A stretch of 64,000 bases of DNA from Calcarisporiella thermophila CBS 279.70 (lineage: Eukaryota; Calcarisporiellomycota): NCBI RefSeq assembly GCF_041956535.1, contig NW_027192192.1, positions 1,149,980-1,213,979 of the forward strand, given 5' to 3'. The notes under the pieces were generated by a model. The model ran no database searches and was not told the DNA's origin. It saw only the letters and a list, made by a program, of their open reading frames with translations. The position numbers and the translations under genes are program-made. This document shows positions 9,439 through 19,243 of the stretch, piece after piece (position 1 is the first letter of the stretch; the number at the start of each line of letters is the position of its first letter).

Positions 9439-12060
9439 AGTTATAAATAATTGTGAATATATATAAAATGAAGTGATATTAGATTGACTAAGGTGTTATG
9501 TTCTTGGGGTAATGCGCATGTGGAATGATGAACGGGAAAAAAAATAAATGTAAGGAGAGAAAAGTAGGGAAGAAGGAGTGGTATTGATAGAGGGGGAGGG
9601 GGGAAAGGAGAGGAATAAAACTCTGGTTAAAATAAAAGATGAATGATGAGGTCAAGGAAGTAAATAAGGAGCCGAGAAACGGCCAGAAGGAGAGGGGAGA
9701 GATAAATACAAGTAGTTGGACAGAGCAGAGTTTCAGGGCGGAATCAAACATATTGGTTTTTATGTGTTCAGATCAGTGATCGAATGGGGGCGATTGGCCA
9801 GCCCTGTTCCTAGGCTTCTCAAATATTGAATTTTGACTGAGAATGTTTGAGAAAAGATGTAATAAGCAAAAAATAGAAAGCCAGCGAACTGAGGTGGCGG
9901 AGTCGGAAATGGGTGCCTGATTCGCGTGATCATCAGGGGCAGGCTCGTTGGGCAGAGATTGGGCACGCCCCGAACCGAAAGAGTTTCAGAATGAGAGGTG
10001 CTGAAGCCGTAAGCTAAAAGTGAGCGCAAACTGTCAGTTTTTCCGATTGTAACATCAGTCTCAAACGCTTTCGCTCTCAGCTCGATAGGGTCAATGGTCT
10101 TCAGCAGACTCGAAGCTGCGAGGAAACAGGCCTCTGCCCCACGAGCCGCCCTTAATAAGCAGAAATGGACTGGCCAAAATTATACAGATCTGAATTAGCG
10201 CAGCGGGAAGCATTCTTCTCTTTCTCTTTCTCTCTCTCAACTAACTTGCATATGAAGCCGAGCCGCATCCATATGGGCTGCTATCGGATTTGCCCTGAGT
10301 TCTTATAAAATGAGTCAAGTGCTGGGATACAAAGAACCAATTTCATAGTATCACGAGCAAAGCCCGAGGTGGCCACTCACTGAAGAAAGTATAGGGCCTT
10401 GGAAGCTCCCCTAAAGCTGCAGATTGTTTTGGGACCTGGAGTACCTGACCAAAATAAAATCATTTTTACCTCAACAAGCAATTGTCCGAGACGGGCCGAT
10501 TGCCTATAGGGCGAGGATATTTGCACAAATTACCTGGCCCGTAATTACCTGATCTATCGCCGAACGGATCTGGCTTCTCAATGCCCATTGATCGAATCAA
10601 TACTCCAAATCAAGAAAGAGACGTCCGGGATAGAGCACAGGTCATAGGAGAATGCTAGGTTTGGAAGGCGGCGGCTAAGATCGGGAATAGTTACAGGTTA
10701 ATCCGCCCTGAAAATTGTGCCATCTGCAAACTTCTAGAAGAAAAAATTTTCAGAACCGCCTGAAAAAGTCTTCTTTTTAAGTATATTTTTTTATATCTAC
10801 TCTCCCTCTAGTAGTTGGTATTCGAGATTTCATCTCAGTCTTACCACATAAAAATTGTTCAGGGTCTCTACAGCTCATTTAGAGCTAACGTAAATTTAGA
10901 ATGAAATTTCTATTTGAAGGCACCATGGTAACATCGATAAGAATAAAAGAGAGTTAACTATCCGTGGACGACTCGAAATGAAACTTCTCGAATATCGTGA
11001 TGAGCGAACCAACAAACAATACAACCATACGATACCTCTAAAACACTTTATTCCTAATGTACGCACGTGAAACACGATGATGCTATATACTGCAATATTT
11101 TAGAAATCGAGCACTGGGATTCCTCACACTCGGTCACTCAAGATTATCACAGTTTTTTGCTATTCATTACCTAGTAACGTACTTGGCTTGATCCCGCTTA
11201 AATATTTTTGGTTTTCGCAAATAAGAGTTTCCATTGGAACTTACCCTTAGGCAGGTTAAACTATTATGCTGAAGTCATTATGGTAACATCTCTGGCCTAC
11301 TATATATTACAAATGAGATACAATTGAAGAGCATTGACATAGAAACTCATAAAGGTGTCATGACTAGAGTAGAATAGAAAGGTTAGGATAGCTGCGTATG
11401 GTAGACGTAGTTGCCAGATAAGTGACTAGAATATATACCAGTATATAAGAGAAAAACAAATGTAGACCTGTACTGTATAATAAATTAAAGAAAATTTTCC
11501 TAATTTTTGGACTTTCCCATCGAGAATTATTTGGCCACAGGATTGGGCATATACGTTTTGTTGTAGCCTTCTCTGTCAAAGACTCTTGGACACTATCCCT
11601 ATAGCATATCAAACAGAACACTCTAGTCATAAGGAAAACGTAAGGAAAACACAAGGAGGCATGTAGAAATGATGGAGGGTGTCCATGATTCCCTATTTTT
11701 TTTTTCATGATTGTTCTATAGTGATAGATGTTTAGAAAATATAGAAAAAAATATAGAGAAACTAAGATTTTTTTTTCTCGATCTTAAACAAAGTCTAACA
11801 ATCACTTTAAAATTTATTACTATAATTTCGTGATCCCTTCGACATCCACACTGAAGGGGGTGCTAGAATTGATTTATCCCTCCAGAGCTCAGCATTGATT
11901 GGATTTTGCTAAGGATTTTCACTATCAATTTAAGTAAGAGCTTAATATTACTTGTTATTTTGCCATAATATTGCTAAACTTGATCTGAATTGAATCGACC
12001 CCCATTTATTAAAAATGGGGGGATGAAGGATTACTTTAAGAAAAAATATCCATTAATTAT
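9439..12060. other. Gene-poor intergenic region, 2.6 kb
   Basis: The first 300 bases are purine-rich on the + strand (pyrimidine-rich leader of the homeobox gene). The rest is AT-rich with scattered stops in all frames. A hydrophobic minus-strand frame at 11364-11708 has no recognisable domain and looks accidental. I see no RNA gene until the tRNA at 12061. Confidence 0.5.
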
Positions 12061-12141
12061 GACGAGAGTGGGGTTCGAACCCACGCCTCCGAAGAGATCA
12101 CGGCCTAAACGTGACGCCTTAGACCACTCGGCCATCTCGCC
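12061..12141 (-). tRNA. tRNA-Leu (anticodon UAG)
   Basis: On the minus strand an 81-base cloverleaf folds with no intron. The acceptor stem is GGCGAGA/TCTCGTC with one G-U pair. The D arm includes TGGCCGAGTGGTC (box A). The anticodon stem TCACG/CGTGA carries the loop TTTAGGC, so the anticodon is UAG. A long variable arm typical of class II Leu tRNAs follows, then the T arm GTGGGTTCGAACCCCAC (box B). It marks the left boundary of the retroelement island. Confidence 0.95.
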
Positions 12142-12206
12142 TTAACAAGATACCGTGAGCAAAGAGACGTGTATTTTTTTTCTCTCTTGGGATGTTTTTT
12201 TTTATT

Positions 12207-12226
12207 TTTTTTTTTTACAGACATCC
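12207..12226 (+). repeat. Target-site duplication, left copy (LINE A)
   Basis: Twenty bases, a T run followed by ACAGACATCC, recur exactly at 12707-12726, flanking the short LINE copy between them. This is the expected scar of target-primed reverse transcription. The left copy starts 66 bases upstream of the 5' end of tRNA-Leu. Confidence 0.75.
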
Positions 12227-12706
12227 ATCGCCTTTCATTTCGAAAGCACCCGAGCCTCACCCGAAATAATCATCAGCCGGGCCAAACTAGATATTGAGGA
12301 AGTGATAGGAGCCGAACTAATCCGAGCACGAAAAAACCGGCAAATCGAACAGTTTCGAAGAAGGTGGTGCAAGCTGGGTGCGGTTAGAGAAGGAGCGATC
12401 GGAGCGGCACTGATACTGGGATAACGCAGTAATCCCTACCTTATCCCCTTCCTATCCTCTATTTCCATTTGTTTACTCCCCACCCCACCTCTCATGTTAT
12501 CCTTTGATATCCACGGTTAGTTGAGTTTCACCATTCCCTTACCTATTCGAGCTGAAAGTCGATATGACCAACATATCATTTCGATCTACGATATCACACA
12601 AAGCTTTAACTTTGGCTTCCCTTTCACTTTACTGCTTATAATAATGTAACAATTGTATTTTAGAGTCTTCCTATACAATAAAGACTCGGCATTGATCAAA
12701 AAAAAA
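12227..12706 (+). mobile_element. LINE copy A, severely 5'-truncated
   Basis: This piece matches the last part of the longer copy at 12721-15671. Both encode the C-terminus AFHFESTRASPEIII...KLGAVREG.IGAALILG, then share a 3' UTR ending GATC plus a run of A. Only about 65 codons of ORF2 and some 280 bases of 3' UTR remain, so it is a dead 5'-truncated insert. It has target-site duplications on both sides. It is oriented divergently from tRNA-Leu, with its 5' end 86 bases from the tRNA 5' end. Confidence 0.85.
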
Positions 12707-12726
12707 TTTTTTTTTTACAGACATCC
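12707..12726 (+). repeat. Target-site duplication, right copy (LINE A)
   Basis: Second copy of the T-run ACAGACATCC sequence. The first 14 bases (T run plus ACAG) also recur just after LINE B at 15672-15684. They therefore probably served earlier as the target of copy B, and copy A later inserted across the B junction. Confidence 0.7.
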
Positions 12727-15671
12727 TCCTCAATCATGTAGACAAGGCTCTATCTACTGAAGCTCGTGGAAACCTGGAAGAACCCATCAGCGAAGAGGAG
12801 GTGAGGAGAGCCATTCGACTGGCTCCAAAGAACAAATCGCCCGGCCCGGACGGAATAACGGCGGAATTCTACCGAGCCTTCGAGGATGAGCTTGCCCCCA
12901 CGATGCAACGACACTTTAACGAGGCCCTCACGACGGACAACCCCATAAACTTTTCGAAGAAAGCAACGATTGTCCTAATCTACAAGAGGAAAGGAGATGC
13001 TGAACTACTAAGCAACTGGTGACCGATATCTCTCCTCAATGTGGACATCAAGCTCCTGACGAGAATACTCGCGTGGAGAATACAGAGAGTAATCGCGTCG
13101 ATCATCCATCCCGACCAATGTGGCTTCGTCCCGGGACGTCAGGCACAGGAGAACGCCCTTACCATACACCAGACAATAGAATACGCAGCGAAAGAAAAGT
13201 GCTAAGGGACACTCTTGTTTCTTGACCAAGCGAAAGCCTACGACCGAGTAAGCTGGCGCTGGATGCAACAATGCCTGGAAAAATTCAACTTCGGTCCACG
13301 GTTCCGATCCTTCATCCAGCGCTTACACAGCGGATATCAAGCATCGGTGTCCATAAGTGGAACGCTCACAACTCCATTCCCAATTACAAGAGGGGTGAGA
13401 CAAGGCGACCCCCTATCCCCATATCTCTACAACATCACTGTTGAACCCCTGCTTATGACAATCAGGAGCAAGATACGGAGAATAGCTATCCCAGGACTCC
13501 CTCGGCCTACCACGACATTCGCGTACGCAGATGACCTGACCGTAGGAGTGGCTGACCAACAAGATGTCACCATTCTCTACCAGTTCATAGACACTTACTC
13601 GCGAGCGGCCGACGCGAAAATAAACATTGACAAAACGGAGGCCGTAGCACTTACACCCGCTGCCCGCACCTCCATCGACCCTGGATGTGAATACATACCT
13701 GCGGGGGGAGCAATCACATGCCTCGGCATCCCAATCTATCTTCCGTCAGCAGTCAACCCCACCCTCATGCCAGGACACCCAAGTGAGGCATACTACACGA
13801 GCCAATTATCGAAACTGAGGCAGATGATCCAATCTTGGAAACTCAGCCTCATAGGGAAAGTCCACCTGATCAACTCCCGGCTCCTATCCAGGATATGGTA
13901 CGTCGCCACAGTGATCCGCCCTCCTGAACATTTATTCAAAGAACTGGACACAATTGTACGACAATTTCTATGGGATGGACGAGGGCCGCAGATCAGCCTC
14001 AGTCTCCTGTCTAAAACACGAGAGGAGGGAGGCCTAGGTCTCATTCTCCCTAGACAACAAACAAGTGCCTTACTCGCATCATGGTTCCCCAAACTCGCAA
14101 GAGAGATGAAGAAGCCAACATCGGACCCGACGGTATCCCTATGGGCAAGCATCTCACTTCTCAACTTGACAGGAAAGTATGCACCAGAAGGCTACGGCAC
14201 AGCCATCTTTGCCACCACGTTTTCCACGGTCAAACTCAAACGCAAAGGTGAGTTCTGGTTTAACCTGTTCCAAGCGTGGCACACGCTCGGAGGCAGTCCA
14301 GTGGCATCACCAAACTGGACTGCAACTGATGTCCTGTCCCTACCTCTCTACAAGTGCCCTCTAATCACAAACGAGGGCCGGCAGATGGAGGAGCCAAAAC
14401 CCCCAACACCGCCATACTTGCTCAATGAGGTTCTTACTTTTGTACGCTGGGGAGGACAAACCGAGTGCAGATCGCTCCATACTCAGGCTTTATTTGACGG
14501 GAATATTGGAAGACAATCGGAAATGGAGCGTAGATACTCTGCGTATCCCACTGAAAAGCTAAGGAACGCGTGTCGCCGTCGTTACTGCAGCTACTCTCAC
14601 AGATGGGACTACGGGTATCTTAACCTACCCCCGAGTTTAGTTGCAAAGGTCACGGAGTGCACTGACATACCGCAACAACACCCTCACCCCTGTTTCCCAC
14701 TCTATCATTGCCACCTGGCCGGCAGGCCCATAGCGGAATACTCTACCCGACATGGACGTCACTTCAGGCGCAACGGCTCTTTAGAGCCGAACATACTGGT
14801 GCCTCAATCCTGGCCCGAGGCTGGATCTACGCCCGAAGATTGGAAGAAAATCTGGACCCTCGTTCACAAACGCCCCACTCTCTCAAAGCACCGTGCGCTA
14901 CGCTGGCGAATTCTTGTGGAACGAGTGATCACTAACTCGACATTTCCCGGTCACGACCCGAAGTGCATCCAATGCAACGCTTCGAGAGACACAATTCGCC
15001 ATACATTCTTCGATTGTCCTGAACTCACGCCAGTGTGGCAATGGGCGGAGAGGTGCATCGTCACCATCGCAGGGCCCCAGAATACTCAGGTGCTGACTGC
15101 TCGCAACCTCATTTTAGGAGACCTAACGGAATCCTCGAGAACAGCGAGACACGTAGCCCAAATTGTCTTTGACTCCGGGTTATGGCAAATCCACCGAGAC
15201 CGAATTGCCTTCCATTTTGAAAGCACCCGAGCCTCACCCGAAATAATCATCAACCGGGCCAGATTAGATATTGAGGAAGCTATAGGAGCCGAAATAATAC
15301 GAGCACGAAAAAAACAGCAAATCGAACAGTTTCGAAAAAGGTGGTGCAAACTGGGCGCGGTTAGAGAAGGAACGATCGGAGCGGCTCTGATACTGGGATA
15401 ATGCAGTAACCCCTAATTTATCTCCTTCCTACCCTCTACTTCCTTTTTACTCTCCACCCCATATCTCACGTCATTCTTTGATATACAAAGCTAGTTGAGT
15501 CTCACCACTCCTCTACCTTTTGAGCCGAAATCCGGCATGACCACCATTTCAATTCGTTCTAAAATATCCCCTTAAGCTTCAACATTAGTTTCCTCTTCAC
15601 TTTATTGCTTCTATTAATGTAACCATTGTACTTTAGAGTCTTTACAAAGACTCAACATTGATCAAAAAAAA
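12721..15671 (+). mobile_element. LINE copy B, 5'-truncated non-LTR retrotransposon
   Basis: Non-LTR retrotransposon lacking its endonuclease and any ORF1. It starts inside ORF2 just before the reverse-transcriptase domain and runs to a 3' UTR of about 270 bases ending GATCAAAAAAAA. RT blocks seen in order are NKSPGPDGITAEFYR, PISLLNVDIKLL, GFVPGRQAQEN, FLDQAKAYDRV, RGVRQGDPLSPYLYN and the catalytic FAYADD. A zinc-binding module (CIQCNASRDTIRHTFFDC, zf-RVT type) follows near the C-terminus, and I see no RNase H domain. The frame is kept, but two stops break it: TGA at 13020-13022, where NWRPIS is expected, and TAA at about 13203. The second half is an open frame of about 728 codons. T-run ACAG sequences at both ends look like a target duplication. 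Confidence 0.9.
13215..15401 (+). pseudogene. LINE ORF2 remnant (reverse transcriptase and zinc-binding C-terminus)
   Basis: Longest open segment of LINE copy B. It begins inside RT block 3 with FLDQAKAYDRVSW, whose D is the first catalytic aspartate. The FAYADDLTV motif carries the other two. A thumb/connector region and a CCHC-like zinc module at about residues 590-610 follow, then the conserved C-terminus ending AALILG. The same frame extends upstream to about 12721 through two stops. Without an endonuclease domain and with those stops it cannot act alone. It is useful as the family reference for copies A and C. Confidence 0.85.
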
Positions 15672-15712
15672 TTTTTTTTTACAGGAGGGGGATGTAACGT
15701 TGGAAACAGGAG

Positions 15713-16837
15713 ATGTGTGGTAGGAGGGGATTATCTCAACTATCTGAGCGCTATCTCAAGTCGTCTGCTTATCCGTATGCAGATCCGCACTTAAGATGGT
15801 CGATGTATTTACGGGACTACGATTTCGTGGTACGACACCACAAGGGAGCCCTAAACCCAGCAGACGCACTTTCCGGACTACCGGTCAACTTTATCGGTGA
15901 AAATGAAGACGGAGTGGAGATAAACATCGAGGAAGGAAGAGAGAGTAAAGTAGGGGAGAGCGAAGTAGGGGAGAGCGACAGCGACGAAGAAGAGAGTGGC
16001 GATGACGGAGGAAACGGAGGCGAGGATATATCAACTGGCATCAACAGAGAGACACAGGACGATAGCGAACAAAGGCCAAGAGTACGACAAGCGATGGATC
16101 ATGCGAAATGGAGCACAATATACACTTATCTGACCGAGCTGCGATACCCTAACGGCTGCAACGAGAAATTTCGCCGAAAAATTCGGAGGTGGTCAGCAAA
16201 ATACCGAGTGGAGGACGGCAAGCTCTTCCTTCTAAAGACTCATGGAGAGTACCCTATCGAAGTTCTTCACACGGGCAACGTAGTGGATACGGTGCGGAGG
16301 ATTCACCAAGAGGGACACTTCGGCATTAACAACACCTGGCGCAGAGCGAAGGAACGATTCACTGGACCCCAGCTATTCGAAGTGGTTGAGAGGATAGTCA
16401 AATGCTGTGACCGTTGTCAAGAGCGGAGGAACCGAGAAAAGACGGAAGAAATGCGACCGATAGAAGCGGGAAGGGTATTTGACATAGTGGGTATTGATGC
16501 AATCGGGCCGCTTCCAGTAACTCGGAGGGAAAATCGTTACATATTGGTCACGATAGACTATGTTAGCAGGTATCCTATGGCACGAGCGGTACCCAGCATC
16601 AGAACAGAAGATACGATCGATTTCATATTTCAAGAGGTAATATCTCACTTTGGATGCCCTCGGCAACTAATATCTGACAGAGGGACCAACTTTCTGAGCG
16701 AGTTAATGGTACTGAGAGTCTTAGGGAAAGGAGCGTATATCCTTAGAGACGCAGCCGGCGCAACACTTCAGACTCCTGTCAACGGCCCAGAACGGGACGT
16801 GGGTATTCAACGATCAAAGGGAGATTCACCTAATTGA
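15713..16837 (+). pseudogene. Gypsy pol remnant: RNase H end and partial integrase
   Basis: A 374-codon open frame inside the Gypsy relic. Its first 27 codons are not pol but inverted LTR sequence, since the same peptide start MCGRRGLSQLSERYLK also appears on the other strand of the 3' LTR. From residue 28 it reads as RNase H end, acidic linker, H2C2 zinc finger and half an integrase core, then leaves frame after KGDSPN. The original frame continues to about 16965 (DYEEALRKWFEELFSEEE). The internal deletion lies near 16700, between NFLSEL and GKGAYILRD. Confidence 0.75.
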
Positions 16838-16934
16838 TGATGGGGACACTGGGGATTACGAGGAGGCGCTTAGAAAATGGTTCGAAGAACTGTTTTCCGA
16901 AGAAGAGGCCGCTACGGGGACGCTAGCTTTATAT

Positions 16935-17359
16935 GAGGGGGGATCTGTTACGACGAGAATAGGGTAACGTGGAGCATAAGTTTGTGACGGCGTTTTTGGG
17001 ATTCGATATCTTTCAAAGAAGATGCATATTTTAGTTTTACTGAGTATTACCATTTTAGTTTTATTGAGGATTTTTCTTTGTTTTATTGAATAGTAGCAAC
17101 AGCTATAGTCCTATTGAATATTGAGCTATTCTTTGATTATTTGTTATGAGTCATAGTTTTATCTAGCATTATTATGAAAAGGGTGATAACTTTTATGTAA
17201 TAAAGTAAGGATTCAAAGTTCTATTTTCTTGATACCAAGTTCTCGGCATCTCCTATCTTAAGTGCGGATCTGCATACGGATAAGCAGACTACTTGAGATA
17301 GCGCTCAGATAGTTGAGATAATCCCCTCCTACCACACATCTCCTGTTTCCAACGTAACA
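16935..17359 (+). repeat. Polypurine tract and 3' LTR of the Gypsy element
   Basis: The purine tract GAGGGGGGATC at 16935-16945 abuts TGTTACGACG. The 414-base candidate LTR (16946-17359) ends CGTAACA, so its ends form the 7-base inverted pair TGTTACG/CGTAACA with the usual TG...CA termini. The last 105 bases are repeated in inverted orientation at 15692. No second full LTR is in the window. Confidence 0.7.
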
Positions 17360-17383
17360 GGAAACAAAGGGGGTGGCAAAGGG

Positions 17384-17458
17384 GGTGGGGTAGCTTAGTG
17401 GTAAGCGCTCCTCGATGCCATCGAGATGGCGCGGGTTCGAATCCCGTAGCCCTCACCA
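17384..17458 (+). tRNA. tRNA-Gly-like gene (anticodon GCC), probably a variant or pseudogene
   Basis: Box A (TAGCTTAGTGGT) and box B (GGTTCGAATCC) fit Pol III consensus. An anticodon arm CCTCG/CGAGA with loop ATGCCAT gives the Gly anticodon GCC, with one mismatch at its base. GGTGGGG and CCTCACC can form an acceptor stem, but three extra bases (AGC) lie between the T arm and the acceptor strand. The cloverleaf is therefore not regular. It may be a decayed tRNA-Gly or the head of a tRNA-derived SINE. A 15-base direct repeat (CCTCACCAGCACAAA) follows at 17451-17480. The Gypsy LTR ends 24 bases upstream. Confidence 0.5.
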
Positions 17459-17584
17459 GCACAAACCTCACCAGCACAAAAAAAGTGTCTTGATTCTCCA
17501 CTAATTCTGTGCCTTGTTTGTCGTATCTATATTCTCTATCAGCATTATCTACCTTTTCCAGTCTGGTTCTCTACAATTACTCTC

Positions 17585-17760
17585 TCCGTCCTGTCGTGTC
17601 GGGCTCTTCCTCTAGTATTGCCTCTGTCTTGTCGTGCCTGGTCTTTCCATCGTTACTGTCTCTCATTACTGTCCCTCGCTTGCCGTACCTGTCGTGTCTG
17701 GTTTTTTATACTTGTTGTGTCTGGTTTTCTCTGCTCGTCGTGTCTGATTACTCTACAATT
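17585..17760 (+). repeat. Imperfect minisatellite rich in TGTCGTGTCTGG-like units
   Basis: Variants of the 12-mer TGTCGTGTCTGG followed by a T/C run recur about six times (for example near 17590, 17628, 17690, 17717 and 17738) with irregular spacing. Open frames here are Ser/Leu/Cys-rich products of the repeat and not credible genes. It lies just downstream of the tRNA-Gly-like sequence. Confidence 0.5.
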
Positions 17761-17839
17761 TCATTTTCTTAATTGTTCTCTAACTTCTGCCAGCAATTGG
17801 CTATAATCTGCACAAAGATATATGACCTTTGATTCACCT

Positions 17840-18123
17840 TCAACGATTAACTTCATGAGGATACTTTTCAGTAAAGATCCGTAGCTTCAAAAAAAAAAGT
17901 GTGATGGGTTCGATTCCCGGTGATGGCACCGGTACTAGAGATGTGACCGGGACATACTCTAGGAATTGAACTATAAGCTGCTTCGCTACGACTCCTCCGA
18001 AATGCAGTATAATACTCAATGTTACTTCTCCATATATACTTCTTATTCTTTGGATACTGGTAGACAACAGAAAAACAAGAAATTCCATGCGAATTGGGGG
18101 TGTACAAACCTTTCATTTAGCTT
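17840..18123. other. Unassigned stretch with a lone box-B-like sequence
   Basis: GTGTGATGGGTTCGATTCCC (about 17899-17918) resembles a T arm with box B, but I find no matching box A or acceptor stem at the right spacing. It could be a 3' tRNA fragment. Nothing else recognisable is present. Confidence 0.3.
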
Positions 18124-18310
18124 GTATAGGAGATTTTTCAATAAGATCCTTTAAAATAAATACATCCACATCACATCTTTGCGCTAAATCTCGAATAAGT
18201 AGGCCAGGAGCATTATCTGGGTGATTTTGACGTAGAAGTCTACCCTACTGTTCATATGTATAGGGATCACTTTTAATAAAATCATGTGAAATGATAAAAA
18301 ACAATTTTTT
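18124..18310 (-). pseudogene. Short coding relic of unknown family
   Basis: On the minus strand one frame reads IISHDFIKSDPYTYEQ, a TAG stop, GRLLRQNHPDNAPGLLIRDL, AQRCDVDVFILKDLIEKSP, then a stop. The composition is protein-like and unlike the AT-rich surroundings, yet there is no start codon and one internal stop. I take it as a decayed gene or transposon fragment and cannot name it. Confidence 0.3.
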
Positions 18311-18743
18311 TACAACCACTTGGTTTTATCAGACCTTCCCATAGCAATTAAAGGACAATGGATAAAAACACAGAGGAAAAATGCTGGAGAACATGGAGAA
18401 CAAAAATGGATACTTTTTTTGTAAATACCCTCCTGACAAAAAAAACTTTGATCATTTTTTTATCTTTATTTCTTTAACTGATCCAGTGAGAATATTTATT
18501 ATTTTACGATGATTATTACAGCAATCTTTTTCTGTTATAACTTTATTATATTGAGATGATACTGTTTTATTACTTTTATTATCAATATTTTCCCTATGTG
18601 ATACGTTAACAACAGTATTAAAGACCGATATTTCATTTACAATAAAGATGTGCTTTTATTATTATCCGATTACATGACTATCCTTTGCATCGTCTAAGAC
18701 TGCTCAAGTGGTGAATATAGAGCGATAGAGAGAGAAATCATCA

Positions 18744-19243
18744 AAGGACGCGAGGACTTGCATCCTGTGGTTTATTTAAACTATATTACATGTGAGGGAG
18801 TCTTCTGAACAAGATTGTTAGGTACAAGAAAACACAGGAAAATGCTTAGAGTTCCGTACTTGAAAGGGTCAGATTAGGTATTTTTTACTTCCTCGAGATC
18901 GAAAACTACTGCTTGGTTATCATCGATCCGGATTAGCAAGTTCTTTCCTCATTCCTACTTTAAATTTTCTTGAGCTTTATTCCTCTGAGGGGGCAAAATC
19001 CAAGCCTTTTTTATTTTCCTCTAAGGACGCGAGAACTTACGTCCTGTGGTTTATTTAATATATATTACAAATGTGAGACATGCTTCCGAACAAGCTTATT
19101 AAGTACTAGAAAACATGAGGATATAATTTAAAGAGTTCCGTGCTTGGAAATGTCGGATTAGGCGTTCTTTGCTTCCCCGAAATCGAGGACTACCTCTTGG
19201 CTGTCATCGATCTAGATTAGCGAGCTGACAAAATCCAAGCCTC
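18744..19243. repeat. Diverged tandem repeat, two units of about 264 and 221 bases
   Basis: Unit 1 (18744-19007) and unit 2 (19023-19243) both begin AAGGACGCGAG. They share TCCTGTGGTTTATTTAA, GAACAAG, AGAGTTCCGT, TCGGATTAGG-like, ATCGATC and GATTAGC blocks in order, and both end CAAAATCCAAGCCT. Unit 1 has about 45 extra bases before the end. The terminal motif is also the sequence duplicated by the adjoining LINE insertion. No coding potential is visible. It could be an old solo terminal repeat or a duplicated target region. Confidence 0.65.

Larger units (their letters stand above)
15692..17361 (+). mobile_element. Rearranged Ty3/Gypsy retrotransposon relic
   Basis: An LTR-retrotransposon remnant flanked by an inverted repeat of about 105 bases (15692-15798 against 17255-17361). 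Inside, pol begins at the end of RNase H (WSMYLRDYDFVVRHHKG, NPADALSGLP) and continues into an acidic linker. Next comes the integrase H2C2 zinc-binding region, with His at HQEGHFG and Cys at KCCDRCQ. The integrase core follows, with the first Asp in VGIDAIGPLP and the second in LISDRGTNF. It then jumps to a C-terminal GAYILRDAAGATLQTPVNG segment. The third catalytic residue (Glu) and roughly half of the core are therefore deleted. A polypurine tract precedes the LTR at 16946. Everything upstream of RNase H, including the 5' LTR, is absent. Confidence 0.8.

Noticed and set aside
15692-17361. DNA transposon with terminal inverted repeats
   Set aside because: The inverted repeats are the LTR end of a Gypsy element, and the interior is integrase/RNase H, not a transposase.
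17289-17501. Minus-strand frame with RATGFEPAPSRWHRGALTTK
   Set aside because: Typical false protein produced by translating a tRNA-like sequence and LTR end.
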